This document shows positions 48,478 through 59,029 of a DNA stretch of 64,000 nucleotides, one piece after another. Position numbers and translations under genes: made by a program. The number at the start of each line of letters is the position of its first letter. Position 1 is the first letter of the stretch. The notes beneath the pieces are model-generated. The model did no database searches, had not been told where the DNA came from, and saw nothing but the letters and a program-made list of their open reading frames with translations. Source of the stretch: Gloeopeniophorella convolvens (lineage: Eukaryota; Basidiomycota; Agaricomycetes; Russulales); NCBI GenBank assembly GCA_022496205.1, contig WTXD01000013.1, forward strand, positions 62,001 to 126,000. The letters are read 5' to 3'.

Positions 48478-49722
48478 ATCATGACCGCCGTTCCTGGCTT
48501 ATCGCAGCTTTTTCGGATCGTTGCCGCTGTGATATCCCGTCGCATTGTATAATGTTTTTGCATCGCAATTGTATATTGGTGTATTCTGATAATAAACGTG
48601 TTGCACCATATTGGTCATGTGTACAGTGTGGTTGAGGTTGGATCTTTTCTTACGCACGTCCGTGATTCGATCTCGGATTGACCTAGAGTCTTGCCAAGAT
48701 GGATGGCAGACCACTTCTACTTGCACACGTGATACGATTCGAGCGTGCTTCGGTACGGATGGTTGACGTAAACACCCGTTCGGCCAATGTTAATCACCGT
48801 TTAAATCGCCGACTCACCTCGCCGAATTACCCTTGGCAAGTCAAGTATCAAAGCCCACGGGCCGTTGCGTCTTGGCTCTTTTTCTGCGCTTGCCCCTGCT
48901 ACATGCGCTGCTTGTTTTCAAAACTGTTAACACCCGACATCCCACAATCGACTGGCAATCACACTCCAACTCGCGTCTGGCAAGTGCGAGTTATCAGTCC
49001 ACAAGTTTGCCACAAGTCTCGAGGTGCCGCGGTACATGCTGCCTCAAGTATCTGTCTTGGCACGGCAATTGACGGTGTTGAGGAGTGCAGGGAAGCCGCC
49101 GTAGCCGACTGGAACAACATCAGGCTGCTGTACGCTCACAAATATTCCTAATGCTAATCTAGGCGATGACGCGTGACGTCGGAGGGTATTATGGCTGTTA
49201 GGGCTCACACTTCACGATTGTGGGCCCGTTCCATTTAGGCAGTTTCGAGTGCCTGTCCCTGGGGCTAGTCAGGTATTCTATGGCTCACTAGGGAACATCA
49301 TCGCCATCCCGGGCACCACCACTGATGCATGGAATCTCTTGTCTTCTTAGGGTAGAGAATGCAGGATGTCTATGACGGAACTGCACCGTCAAGGGTGGAG
49401 TCTTTCAAGTCCCCGTCATCTTTCCCGGACGGATCCTCGGCGAGTTGCATCCCTTTCTTGCCCTTTCCAAGCCTCAGCTAGACTTATTTCCTGAGCAGCG
49501 CCAACCCACTGAGCGAGGCATATCGACTCCGGAGCATTCTGTTGACCGAGTCCATGCTTTGTTCCGTCTCGGCTGTGTCACAGCACCGTCATTGGCGCAA
49601 TGTCCATGACGCCCCACTGCTGCAGTCCTCGGATCGTCAAGACATGGGAGCTTCACCCTACTACTCCCTTGCTGAATCGTGCTTGAGAATCACATGGCTG
49701 CCCGGTCATCTCATCCTTCGTT
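48478..49722. other. Intergenic region, nothing recognised
   Basis: 1.2 kb between HSP9/12 and the duplicated segment. Frames are short and no exon series fits a family. The AT-rich stretch just after 48477 probably holds the HSP9/12 polyadenylation signal. Confidence 0.4.
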
Positions 49723-49755
49723 GGGTTGCGTGAAAGCCCGTTTGCTTTGCCAACG

Positions 49756-49763
49756 TATAAATA
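49756..49763 (+). promoter_or_regulatory. TATA box of copy A
   Basis: TATAAATA 88 bp before the ATG at 49851, within caacgtataaataccccgc. The same site is present in copy B at 51449..51456. Confidence 0.6.
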
Positions 49764-49850
49764 CCCCGCTCGATGTATGGCTCAACCAACAGATCCTTTC
49801 TCTTGCACAGAATCCCCCCCCCCCCCCCCCCTTTCACAACAAATAACAAT

Positions 49851-50322
49851 ATGACGCACACCAACGAGGTCGGTACTCGCGACTGTGGCAGTGTGCCCTC
49901 TAACTCAGGACCTATCCTCGCAGAATCAGGCGAAACAAGGCTCGACCGGTATCGGCAAGCTAGTAGGTACCGAGTCCAAGATTGAGGAGTCTGCGAGGTC
50001 TCTCCTCGATGTCTGTTCAGTTATTTGCACCCCAGTTCCTCATCTGATCTCGTCTATCGGTACTTTCTGGGCATTGACAAACAGAAAATCGGCGATAAGA
50101 CCCTCGGCCAGACTGCTGAGTCGCAGTACAACGAGTCCCAGCCCGTCCAAGCTGATGGATCCGAGGTCCGTGTACCGACTACGGAAGGCCGTCGCAGCGT
50201 AGGGCCAGACGGTAAGGTGAGAGGCGTCACTGCTCTGCGTAATCGTGTGTCCTGAGATGCTGACAGTCTCAAAGGACACGTATCATGGCAATGCCGACAA
50301 GGATCCAAGCCCTGAGGCCTGA
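49851..50322 (+). CDS. Small hydrophilic stress-type protein, intact copy
   Basis: No named family recognised. Four exons join to a protein of about 99 residues: MTHTNE (49851..49868); DLSSQNQAKQGSTGIGKLV plus GTESKIEESARSLLD; KIGDKTLGQTAESQYNESQ, QADGSEVRVPTTEGRRSVG; and DTYHGNADKDPSPEA before TGA 50320..50322. It has no signal peptide, Cys or Trp and is rich in Gly, Ser, Lys, Glu and Gln, the composition of hydrophilins and HSP12-like proteins; the exon-1 length and phase-0 introns recall the neighbouring HSP9/12 gene. The leader carries a run of 18 C (49814..49831). A stress role is inferred from composition, promoter and neighbours only. The next copy, 1.7 kb away, is broken. Confidence 0.6.
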
Positions 50323-50905
50323 GTCAGATGAGGATACGTGTGAGTTTGCAACCCGACCCCGGCCCCGTGTAAGATTGACTCAAACGGCGATGGCGCAGTT
50401 CTATGGGAAATGGACACTTCGAAGCTGTTTGGGTCGTATGCAAACTTCCTTCTCGCATTGGATTTTGTTCCACATAGAGTAACGCGTCACTCGTCGTTTG
50501 CCAGGCCACAGCCTGTTCCGGCGCATTGACGGGTCCTGCTGCACTCCTATATCGTTTAAACTTAATATCGTCGTTTTATTCCAGTCACCCCTTCCAGTAC
50601 TCAGCGAATGCGTGATTCCCGATTCGTAATCGCCCATGTCGCGACAGGCAGTGGCGGCACCCGACGACACCTGCAACTACTGTTGGTCTGGTCGCGAGAC
50701 TCTCGGCAAATATGGATGGCATATCTCGGTGTAAGTAACGCGTCAGAACGACTCTAACACATCTAGCACCGACTTGTCGTGTGCGCCGCTGCTCGCACTG
50801 CTTCACCTATGTCAACCTGGATCATGTCATCGTTCTGATAGCATCCGACGTCAGGTTGCAATGCAAGTGCGATCCATGTTCCGCTCCTCTAGCGTGGTCT
50901 GTTAG

Positions 50906-51415
50906 CAGAAGCCTTGTGGTCATACGGTCTTCCGGATGTAGTAGACTCAGTTGACCCTCATAGCTCCGCTCGATGAACTACCATTTGCAACATTCACCGC
51001 TGCGTTGTCCTCTGGACCATATCCTTGAACTTGTGGCGCATCCCAATTTGTGCACCGGGATGTAGTGATCCAGAAGCACAGGAATAGACCGCCCCATACA
51101 TTGGTTATGGATAAGTCTTGGTATCTTCGAGCACAATTGTAGACAAGTGAGTCGCGACGCTTCGGACTTCCAATGCCCTTACTTATGCCATCCCAATCAG
51201 GAAGGGGGTAGGACCTCCTGACATCCTCTAACATCGGACATTACAACCCGCATAGAAAGCAGACTACGCTATGCTCGTATCTGCGTGTATTTGTGTTCGT
51301 ACTTAGCTTGGTCTTAGCTACGATTAAGATGGGAAGGCGTTACATGCGTGACAATTACGTGTATGACACCCTTCCTCGTTACTGCTACTACCTTGTCATC
51401 AACTCATCTTCCGCC
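50906..51415. other. Spacer between duplicated segments
   Basis: About 500 bp of unique sequence between copies A and B. No gene recognised. Confidence 0.4.
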
Positions 51416-51448
51416 GGGTTGCGTGAAAGCTCATTTGCTTTGCCAACG

Positions 51449-51456
51449 TATAAATA
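51449..51456 (+). promoter_or_regulatory. TATA box of copy B
   Basis: TATAAATA 84 bp before the ATG at 51533, at the same place as in copy A; promoter elements outlived the coding lesion. Confidence 0.5.
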
Positions 51457-51532
51457 CCCCGCTCGATGTATAGCTCAATAAACAGGTCCTCCCTCTTGTA
51501 CAGAATTTCCCACCTTCACAACAAACAGCAAT

Positions 51533-52009
51533 ATGACGCACTTCACCGAGGTCGGTAGTACCCGCGACGTCTGTAGTAGTGTACCCTCGAACTTAGGACC
51601 CATCCTCGTAGAATCAGGCGAAGCAAGGCTCGACCGGTATCGGCAAGCTAGCAGGTACTGAGTCCAAGATTGAGGAGTCTGCGAGGTCTCTCCTCGATGT
51701 CTGTTCAGTTATCTGCACCCCGGTTTCTCATCTGACCTCGTCTATCGATACTTTCTGGGCATTGACAAACAGAGACTCGGTGATAGGGTCTTTGGCCAGA
51801 CTGCTGAGTCGCAGTACAACGAGTCCCAGCCCATCCAAGCCGACGAGTCCGAGGTCCATGTACCGACTACGGAAGGCCGTCGCAGCGTAGGGCCAGACGG
51901 TAAGGTGAGAGGCGTCACTGCTCAGCGTAATCGTGTGTCCTGGGATGCTGACAGTCTCAAAGGACACGTATCATGGCAATGCCGACGAGGATCCAAGCCC
52001 TGAGGCCTG
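51533..52009 (+). pseudogene. Small hydrophilic stress-type protein, broken copy
   Basis: Same exon plan as 49851..50322: ATG at 51533 with MTHFTE, then an exon starting GAC CCA TCC TCG. The next codon is TAG (51609..51611), where copy A has CAG (Gln). Beyond it the frame continues unbroken through the equivalents of GKLAGTESKIEESA, RLGDRVFGQTAESQYNESQ and the last exon (HGNADEDPSPEA, TGA), so this single C-to-T change is the only visible disabling lesion. Splice sites and TATA box are still in place. The clean remainder implies recent loss, or a read error at one base. Confidence 0.7.
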
Positions 52010-52600
52010 AGGCTGCTTAGATGAGGATATGTGTGAGTTTACAGCCCGACCCCGGCCCCGTGTAAAGTTGACTCAAAAGGTGATGACGCAGTTCGATGGG
52101 AAACGGACACTTCACAGCTATCTGAGTCATATGCAAACCTCCTCACATTGGATTTTGTTTCATGTGGGGTAATGCATAATGCGTCACTCGTCGTTTGCCG
52201 GGCCACAGCCTGACCAGTGTTCCGGTGCATTGACGGGCCCTGCTGCACTCCTATATCGTTCAATGCAATGTCGTCGTTTTATTCCAGTCACCCCTTCTCT
52301 TTCAGGACTCAGCAAAAGATTGATTATTCACATATCGCGACAGGCAACACCCGACAACCCCTGTAACTTCTGTTGGTCTGCTTGCGAGACTCGGCAATGG
52401 GCAGTGACCCGCGTCTCGGTAGAAATTAACGTGTCAAAATGACTCCGACGCACATGGCACCGACTTGTCGTGCGCGCTGCTGCTCGTACTAGTAGTACTT
52501 CACGTACGTCAACCCGGATATCACCGCTCTAATAGTATCATCCGACGTCGGGTCGCAGTGTAGGTGCGATAGATGCACCGCTCCTTTGGCGTGGCTCTCT

Positions 52601-53336
52601 GTCCCTCTTACGCTGTATGTCTTATGGTAGGAACAGACCCCCTTCCCCCTACAACATGCAATGTATTGACTCGCACTCCACCTTTCCCTTGTGGTCACAG
52701 CGAGACATTCATGAGAAATATCCGACGCGCCAGTTCGGAGTCCCCGGATGTGGCGTCTCACAGCAAGGAAACTCCGCAGCATGCGAGCTGTCGACGTTTG
52801 CAATGGTCCAATGGAGACTGCATACTTACCCCCTTGCCTAGTCGGATCCGGAGAGGCTGGCACTGCATGACATACGTGAGAATGATTGGCCAAAGCGCAG
52901 TCCTCATGCGAGCTGAGTGCTCATTTCCGTAAGCCGTCCCGCGTCCCGTACAATCTTCACGGTTGCTACCTGTTGCTACCTCAGGCTCCACGGTCGTGGC
53001 GGCCTGAACCGTTCCGCACAACAGCACATAGTTTTGACACCTCTGTCACGTGGGATCTCTCATACCTCGACACCTATCGTCACGGTCCTTGGTCCCCAGA
53101 TTGGCAAGCCTGTCGCTAAGAAAAGTATATGGATCCGATTGGTACCATGCCTCGTGACAGTTGTTCATTCTCGGTTCATTCTACCTGCGATCGTTCACAT
53201 TCATCGATGCTGTGGGGTGGGACACTTTCACCCGTAGTGACACCTGATTTTCAGTCTTGGTAGCGTCAATTACCTAAGCGACTTGACTTAAATACCGCCC
53301 CGATCCTGGCACGAATCATTATCAATCCAATTCGCG
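52601..53336. other. Intergenic region, nothing recognised
   Basis: About 730 bp between copy B and the diverged relative. The 3' end should contain that gene's promoter; ttaaatacc near 53290 is only a weak TATA candidate. Confidence 0.4.
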
Positions 53337-53862
53337 ATGCTGAGCGCACTGCAGGTGAGTGTCCCGCGCAGCTGTAGTCCTCGCAGTGAACCCACCTTAG
53401 TACATCCCTCTCCCCCTCTAAGGGAGCCATCAGCAAGGGAGTTGGGGCTCTCAAACAAGCCGAGGAGTCGGTGAGCTCGATTGCTGACCAAGCGGTGAAC
53501 GTACGCACTGAGCCTCCTGTTCACCTCGGTCTCGTGGGTCATAGCTAATGACGCTGTGGCTGTAGAAAGTCGGGGACAAATGCCTCGGAGAAGACAAAAA
53601 TGACACAGAGCCTGTAGTCCCCTCAGGTCAGACTACCATTCCACAGAGCACGGATCGCAGGAGTGGCGCAGGCAGAGTGGGTGTCTTCTGTTTGCTGCGA
53701 GGTTGTCAGTCCTCAACGGTGGACCAGGATGTATATCACACTCAGTCTGTTGGCCCTACGGGCAAGGCGAATCCCGCCGAGGGAGGGGATGGCGCCGAGA
53801 CTGCAGACGTCTCCCAGCCTGCGACGCCTGAGGGAGCCAACAAGTCAGGCCCTGCCTCTTAG
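53337..53862 (+). CDS. Small hydrophilic protein, diverged relative of the tandem pair
   Basis: Exon 1 is again 18 nt (MLSALQ), exon 2 encodes GAISKGVGALKQAEESVSS and IADQAVN, and exon 3 starts KVGDKCLGEDKNDTEPVV, against KIGDKTLGQTAESQYNE in copy A. Intron positions 1 and 2 lie at the same place and phase. The C-terminal part (VGPTGKANPAEGGDGAETAD ... PEGANKSGPAS, TAG at 53860..53862) is disordered; whether a short intron removes the LLRGCQ-like piece near 53680-53710 is unclear. No named family. I infer shared ancestry with the pair at 49851 and 51533 from exon plan and the KxGDKxLG block. Confidence 0.55.
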
Positions 53863-54870
53863 GCTGTGAGTCACTCAACGTAAGACTCCGTGGCCTTCTA
53901 ACCGTGCATGGCCAACGCACATCGTGGAACATAGAGTCGATTTGTCGGAGGATTCCGCAAGCATGCACTCCGAAGCCCCAATTGCTCAAGCTCAAGTTCC
54001 ATCCGGGAAGTCCAGAATCCGGAGCACGGCATTGTTCCACTATCAGAGTTTCGGGTGCTCTCTTTACATGATGTATTTTGTTGGGATGAATTAGCCAGAA
54101 TCTTATGTTCAAGGTACTCGTCTTCGGCTGCAAGATTACAAGGTGCTGCCTAAGTATGGGGTTTAAGGCTACCCCAACAACCATAGAGAAGAGGGTACTC
54201 TAGCCAAGAGCTCGGCAGATCAGGCTATTATTTTAGCGCCTCAGCCCAGAAGAAACTGAGCCCCACAGGAGTCAGTGCTGGAGCGAATAGGTTGGCAAGT
54301 CTCTCTAGGATCGCAAGCATGTGGGTGACAGCGCCATTATTCATTTCGAAATTTTGAAGCGAAGTCGAGTCAGGCGAGTGTCGTAGCAGCTTGTTCTATG
54401 AATGCAAAACTCCACCTTTGGGCACCATCGTGCGTCCGAAACCAGGTTTAGTAGGCTCAGACTCCATAGCCCCAGATTCTCGCTGGAATGACGTCCACTG
54501 TCATCGCAGCCCCGAGATTTAAGTGGGTGCGTCTTGAAAAAGGATAATGAGCACGCACATACATATCTCACTCCCTCGTGCGAAACCCGCCAACGCGTCA
54601 GTAGCTGCATTTGTTGATCGACGAGAAGTTCTTGTTGTGCTCTGCGGCGGCCAGGTGGATGCGGCGTAAAGGTAAGTCCGAACGACTTGGTCGCGACAGT
54701 GTTCGCTTCCGAGAGGCCGGTGGGCCGGCCGGGCAGTGGCAACTGGTGGCAGCTAAGCGCGCGTGCCAATTCTTCACAACTCACGGGGGCTCGAATCAAG
54801 AAACACCTGTGACTTCAGGCAATTGTAGGGTTACAACACTGTCTTTGACTACATGCTGATGCTCAAGCAC
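53863..54870. other. Convergent intergenic region, nothing recognised
   Basis: 1 kb between the 3' ends of the small hydrophilic protein gene and the ataxin-3 gene. Several frames of up to 150 codons occur but lack family features, and no repeats were noticed. Confidence 0.4.
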
Positions 54871-56658
54871 TTATGTACCACCAAATCGGGCTAACCGGCG
54901 TCTCCTCATTTCCTCGACGCTCAAATCCTCTTCGGGCACAGGTGTGTGTGCATCCGATTCAGTCTCTGCCACACTGGTATCAACATCATTGTCTTCATAG
55001 TCCAGCTCGCCGTCGTCGTCCTCTCGTGTAGCTGCCGATGATGCGTGGGGAAGTTGTGCTGCTGAAGCAGTCGGAGGCGCAGGGGGTTGAGGGAAAGCAC
55101 GGGGCGGTGTATCTGGAAGGCGGAAGCCGGGCGGAACGGTCTCGAGCGAAGCTCGCAGCGCTGCTTGTAGCTCCGCATCTTCGTCATCATATACACGGTC
55201 CCCCAACGCAGGTTCGTGGCTCCATTCGTCAGCGCTCGCGGCTTCATGATCGGTTGCGGGCCTAGAGATATCTTCATCTGCATCAACGTGCCCTTGTCGA
55301 TGAATCAACGTCTCGCTTTCCGCGATGGCGCGCCTGAGTTGTTCGTCCTCGTCGTCATCTCTAGTATGAGGCCCAGCAATTGGATCAAAGCGCGCCGCCT
55401 CGTCGAGGTACTGTTCGCGCAACGCGGCCTCCTGTTCCTGGCGCATTTGCTCCAACATTGCTCGATTGCGTGCCATGGATGCAGCAACGGGATCCGCCAT
55501 CGGCTGGTCAGCAGGGCGTGTCGAAGGTGGTGGAATCAGAGGTGGGGAGCGCGAAGTGAGAGGCATGGCCGCGCTGGAAGAGGACGAGCCGCTCGCTGCA
55601 GTAGCCCAACTGGGGACTTTGACATGGGCTCCCTGGTCCTGACCTGCATCTCCCCTTAGAGATGCTTGCAGCGCGGCTTGCAGCTCAAAATCCTCATTTT
55701 CAAGTCCGGGTGGCGCACGGGGAGTGCGGGCCGTGGACAAGTGCTGCAGACTAGAGGACGTAGGTTCGGGCAGGGTGGTCGCAACGACATCCGCTTCGCT
55801 TTGCGGTAACGGGTGGTCGGGATCTGTGGGAAGGACAACGAAAACTGAATAGCCTGCGAGCACATATATGAGCAAAACATTTCGAGGTGAAGAATCAGAG
55901 ACAATCACCTTCTGCTTCTGCTTGCTGCAGTACCATCCCGAGATAGGTCTTACTGACCCACTCAGGTTGGTCAAGGAAAGAGTTGAGGTTGAACCAATGA
56001 CCAGCACCTTCGGCGGCACCGAATCGCCGCAATGTGAACCAATGATGCTCATAGTTCAGAATGAAGGCATGTTGGTCCCTTCAAAATTTCCAGTTAGCCA
56101 ATAATATGCAAGCAAATGATACAACAGGCTCACTGCGGTCGGTCATGATGCGGCTGCATTATCTCACTTCGCCATCTGACAAGGCTGGGTGGACGAGTCA
56201 GCAGCGGCTTCTGTAACCAACCACGTAGATGTGACCTTTGTCCCCACACATTCAGTGCGTTCTCCAGAACCTGGACAGAGAAGAAGCCTGATCACGGTGT
56301 CAGCGGGCGATCTCGGTCGGCAGAGAGGCATACCAGTATCGTCCATATTTGCGCTCGCTCGCCCAACACGACCTTGATCAACATCCTGCTCAAGAGAATC
56401 CAAAGACTGGGCGATTGAGGATAAGTCAGGTGGAGTGAACTGTCGAGGAGCTCATCGATCAGGCATGCCGGTCAGCGCGTCTTGCGGAGACAACGAACGT
56501 AGCTTCCTTCTGCACAATAGATATGAATATTTAGCGCAGCTGCGGGAGAAACACGACGCACGCAATAGTGAGTTGAGTGCATGCTGCGCGCAGAGCATAG
56601 AACCGGGCTCCTGCTTCTCGTGGTAGATGTAGGTGACGAGGACCTCGAGTCCAGCCAT
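54871..56658 (-). CDS. Ataxin-3-like Josephin deubiquitinase
   Basis: Cys protease that trims ubiquitin chains and works with Cdc48/p97. The start at 56658 gives MAGLEVLVTYIYHEKQEPGS, then MLCAQHALNSLLR, which carries the catalytic Cys. After introns come DLSSIAQSLDSLEQDVDQG and FFSVQVLENALNVWG, then AFILNYEHHWFTLRRFG with the catalytic His, and FNLNSFLDQPEWVSKTYLGM, YSVFVVLPTD, which close the Josephin fold. The C-terminal half contains three ubiquitin-interacting motifs: DFELQAALQASL, DEQLRRAIAESE and DAELQAALRASL. The acidic tail ends LARFGGT at TAA 54871. No polyglutamine tract is present. The Cys-His pair and all UIM alanine/serine positions are intact, so an active enzyme is expected. 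Divergent from ATG27, about 570 bp away. Confidence 0.93.
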
Positions 56659-57224
56659 CTTTATTCAGTCGTGCTCGGAGATATAAACACAAGTCGCTAT
56701 AGTGGACGAAGGCCTTTCCTGATGAATATGGGGTAGGCTGACGCGGACGAGTGGCGGTATGGAGTCAGGACACACCGAGTCGGCGCGACGCGTACCCTTA
56801 CCAGCGCTCAGTGGATTACGTATAAAGCCACTGCAGTGGTTCTGGCACCGGCAGCCGGCCCGGTAACGCAGACATCAATCGGACGCGTCGCGTCTGGACA
56901 GCCTGTATTTGGCCTGTATACTTATATGTTGTGCATGTGCGCACTGGCATATTGGCGCTGTCTCTCTCTGCGAGACCAGCTGAAGTATACAAGATAAGGC
57001 CAAGTGGCGCCAGAGGCATTTTTTAGGTTGAAAAGGCCTACTCAATGTCGACCGTGTAGAAAAGATGGAGGGCGTTGCTCTGGGCAGTGTCCGGGGTCGT
57101 TCATGGGGCGCGCGTGTTACGTTTGGGACCGGTCCAGCGGGCTGCGGCAACCCTAAGGACTAAGACTCACCTGCCATCAGCGGTCAGTAGTATCCAAGCA
57201 ACTCTCCCCCTCCCCCGTACTCCA
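56659..57224. other. Divergent promoter region between ataxin-3 and ATG27
   Basis: About 570 bp separating two divergent starts. A pyrimidine-rich tract (ctctccccctcccccgt) lies just before the ATG27 ATG. No gene inside. Confidence 0.45.
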
Positions 57225-58291
57225 ATGATTGTCCGGCATTGCAAGGCGCACGCACTCTGGCTGTTTGCGGCAATGTTCTCAGTGGCCAGCGCGCAGCCCG
57301 ACGCGAGCTGTCATATATCCATCGGGAACGATAAATACGACTTCAGCGGGCTTTCGGGTGATCACACCGTTACCCGGGATCGCTCCACACCCCCGACAGA
57401 CATGAAAGACACACTTCGCTTTAACGTATGCAAGGAGCTCACTCCTATAGGCGACGTCGACGCAGTAGATCAGGTATGTGCGCAGAACGTTATACCCTGG
57501 GTCCTACCTTCACGTTCTTACAGTGTTCAAGCGGGACGTGGGCTTGTCTGAGCAAAACAAATGTCAAGCAAGGACAAACTGACCGAGTGGTAGCTGTGAT
57601 TCCTGTCGCACAAGAGTCAGAGTTGCGAGCCGAGTACACCAAGCTGTCATGTGAGTACCATCCCGTCGTCCGCAAGAGCATTCGCACTGATTTGATTGTT
57701 TGGCAGCGCCACGAGGTGTCAAAATGACTTTCCATGGACCCTCATACCCCTCACCGACAACATCAGAGCCTACGCCGCAGCTCTTCGTCCTCAATTTGTT
57801 ATGTTCCACAGAAGCATCCGAACCCGAATTTAAGTCGTATGACGGCGCACAAGCGACAGTCGAGTGGAGCGCTCCAGGGGGCTGCTATTTCGTTCCGGAT
57901 GAATCTGCGGGGGACGATGAAACACCACCCGAAAAGGAGGTTGAGGCGGTGGGCAGTGGGATTGGATGGTTCTTCCTCCTGTTCGTCTCCCATTTTTCTA
58001 TTCGGTGCCGCTCATGCTAATTACCTCCAGACTTTTCATCGTCGTTGCAGGTTATTTTGTTCTTGGGGCGTATTACAACTACACCACCTATGGGGCGACA
58101 GGCGCCGACCTTATCCCGTGCGTTTCCCCCATCTTCCGTGAAGTATCAAAGCTCAATTATGTACCTACGTTCACAGGCATAGGGACTTCTGGCGGGAAGT
58201 GCCTTACATGCTGCGAGACGTTCTCTCCCACCTTTGCACCTCCTTCCAGCCACGGCATAGTTCTAGCCGGGGAGGGTACATCGCGGTATGA
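57225..58291 (+). CDS. ATG27: Autophagy-related type I membrane protein Atg27
   Basis: Helps Atg9 cycling and vesicle formation in autophagy. The ATG at 57225 opens a signal peptide (ALWLFAAMFSVASAQP). The luminal part is an MRH-type lectin-like domain with paired Cys: DASCHISIGNDKYDFSGL, RFNVCKEL, then across introns CSSGTWACLSKTN, FHGPSYPS, LNLLCSTEASEPEF and APGGCYFVPDES. One transmembrane helix (GWFFLLLFIVVAGYFVLGAY) is followed by the tail signature YYNYTTYGATGADLIP and then HRDFWREVPYMLRDVLSHL, ending RGGYIAV at TGA 58291. The tail's tyrosine sorting signal (GYIAV) is like Atg27 of other fungi. Five exons, all joints in frame. The start of the third exon, at CGCCACGAG, is inferred from frame. 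Confidence 0.9.
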
Positions 58292-59029
58292 GGCTGTGAC
58301 CACGCAGCTTTTACTTCGGATTAGATCACAGGATGTCTGTTGGAGATATGCAGGCTTATTTATCTTGGACACCTGCTGAGTTGGAAGAGCATTTCCTCTT
58401 ATCTCCCGCTTTGCAGAGTCACATGTAGTACTCCGCCGCCACTCAGCCAGTTGAAGTTGGCTATCTCGCGCAAGCATCCATCGATATCACTCATTCGGGA
58501 GGCGGACCTGCATTCAGAAAGCATGCCTCCGCTGGAAGCCGACTTCAAGGCAATTCTCACGGATATCGGGAGTCGGGGACTTGTGATTTTGCATGCGCAT
58601 TCCGTTTCAAACGGTCACTACGTGTGATTCGCCATTCCGACCACCACCATATCACGCTGATTCTTGCGGTCGAGCGCGTCCTGCGCTACTTGTACAAATA
58701 CATGGTCCGACAGGCATAAAGGCACAAGGCTTGCGCCCACTATGGAGACAACGGAAACGAATGATCGCTCCTTAAATGCTGTCCTGTCGGTGGTGTCCTG
58801 CCGAACCTATCGCCTGGCCAACAGATGAGTTTGGTTTTGTGCGTCAAAAAGAGGCAATACTGTACCTCCGTACTCCCTGAAATTGCGCCTCATTGGCCAC
58901 GGCTATGACCGACGCCGCGGAGACGGCGCAATTAGTTGGTTTCGTCACTGCGCGTTCGAACTTCTTTCCCTGCGCCCATGACCGTGAGGACGTGCAAGCC
59001 TTCTGCAGAACGTCGCATCGATTAGACAT
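58292..59029. other. Intergenic region, nothing recognised
   Basis: About 740 bp between ATG27 and the next + strand gene. Nothing protein-like beyond short chance frames. Confidence 0.4.

Larger units (their letters stand above)
49723..50905 (+). repeat. Tandem segmental duplication, copy A
   Basis: The segment, from gggttgcgtgaaag at about 49723 through the gene and its 3' flank to about 50905, matches 51416..52600 in the same order and orientation with scattered substitutions and small indels. It includes TATA box, leader, all exons and introns, and 3' sequence such as tcgtcgttttattccagtca. The offset is about 1.69 kb; the 500 bp between the copies is not repeated. Confidence 0.85.
51416..52600 (+). 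repeat. Tandem segmental duplication, copy B
   Basis: Second copy of the segment at 49723..50905. Coordinates of the ends are approximate because similarity fades gradually. The C tract of copy A is reduced to a short ttccc here. Confidence 0.85.
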
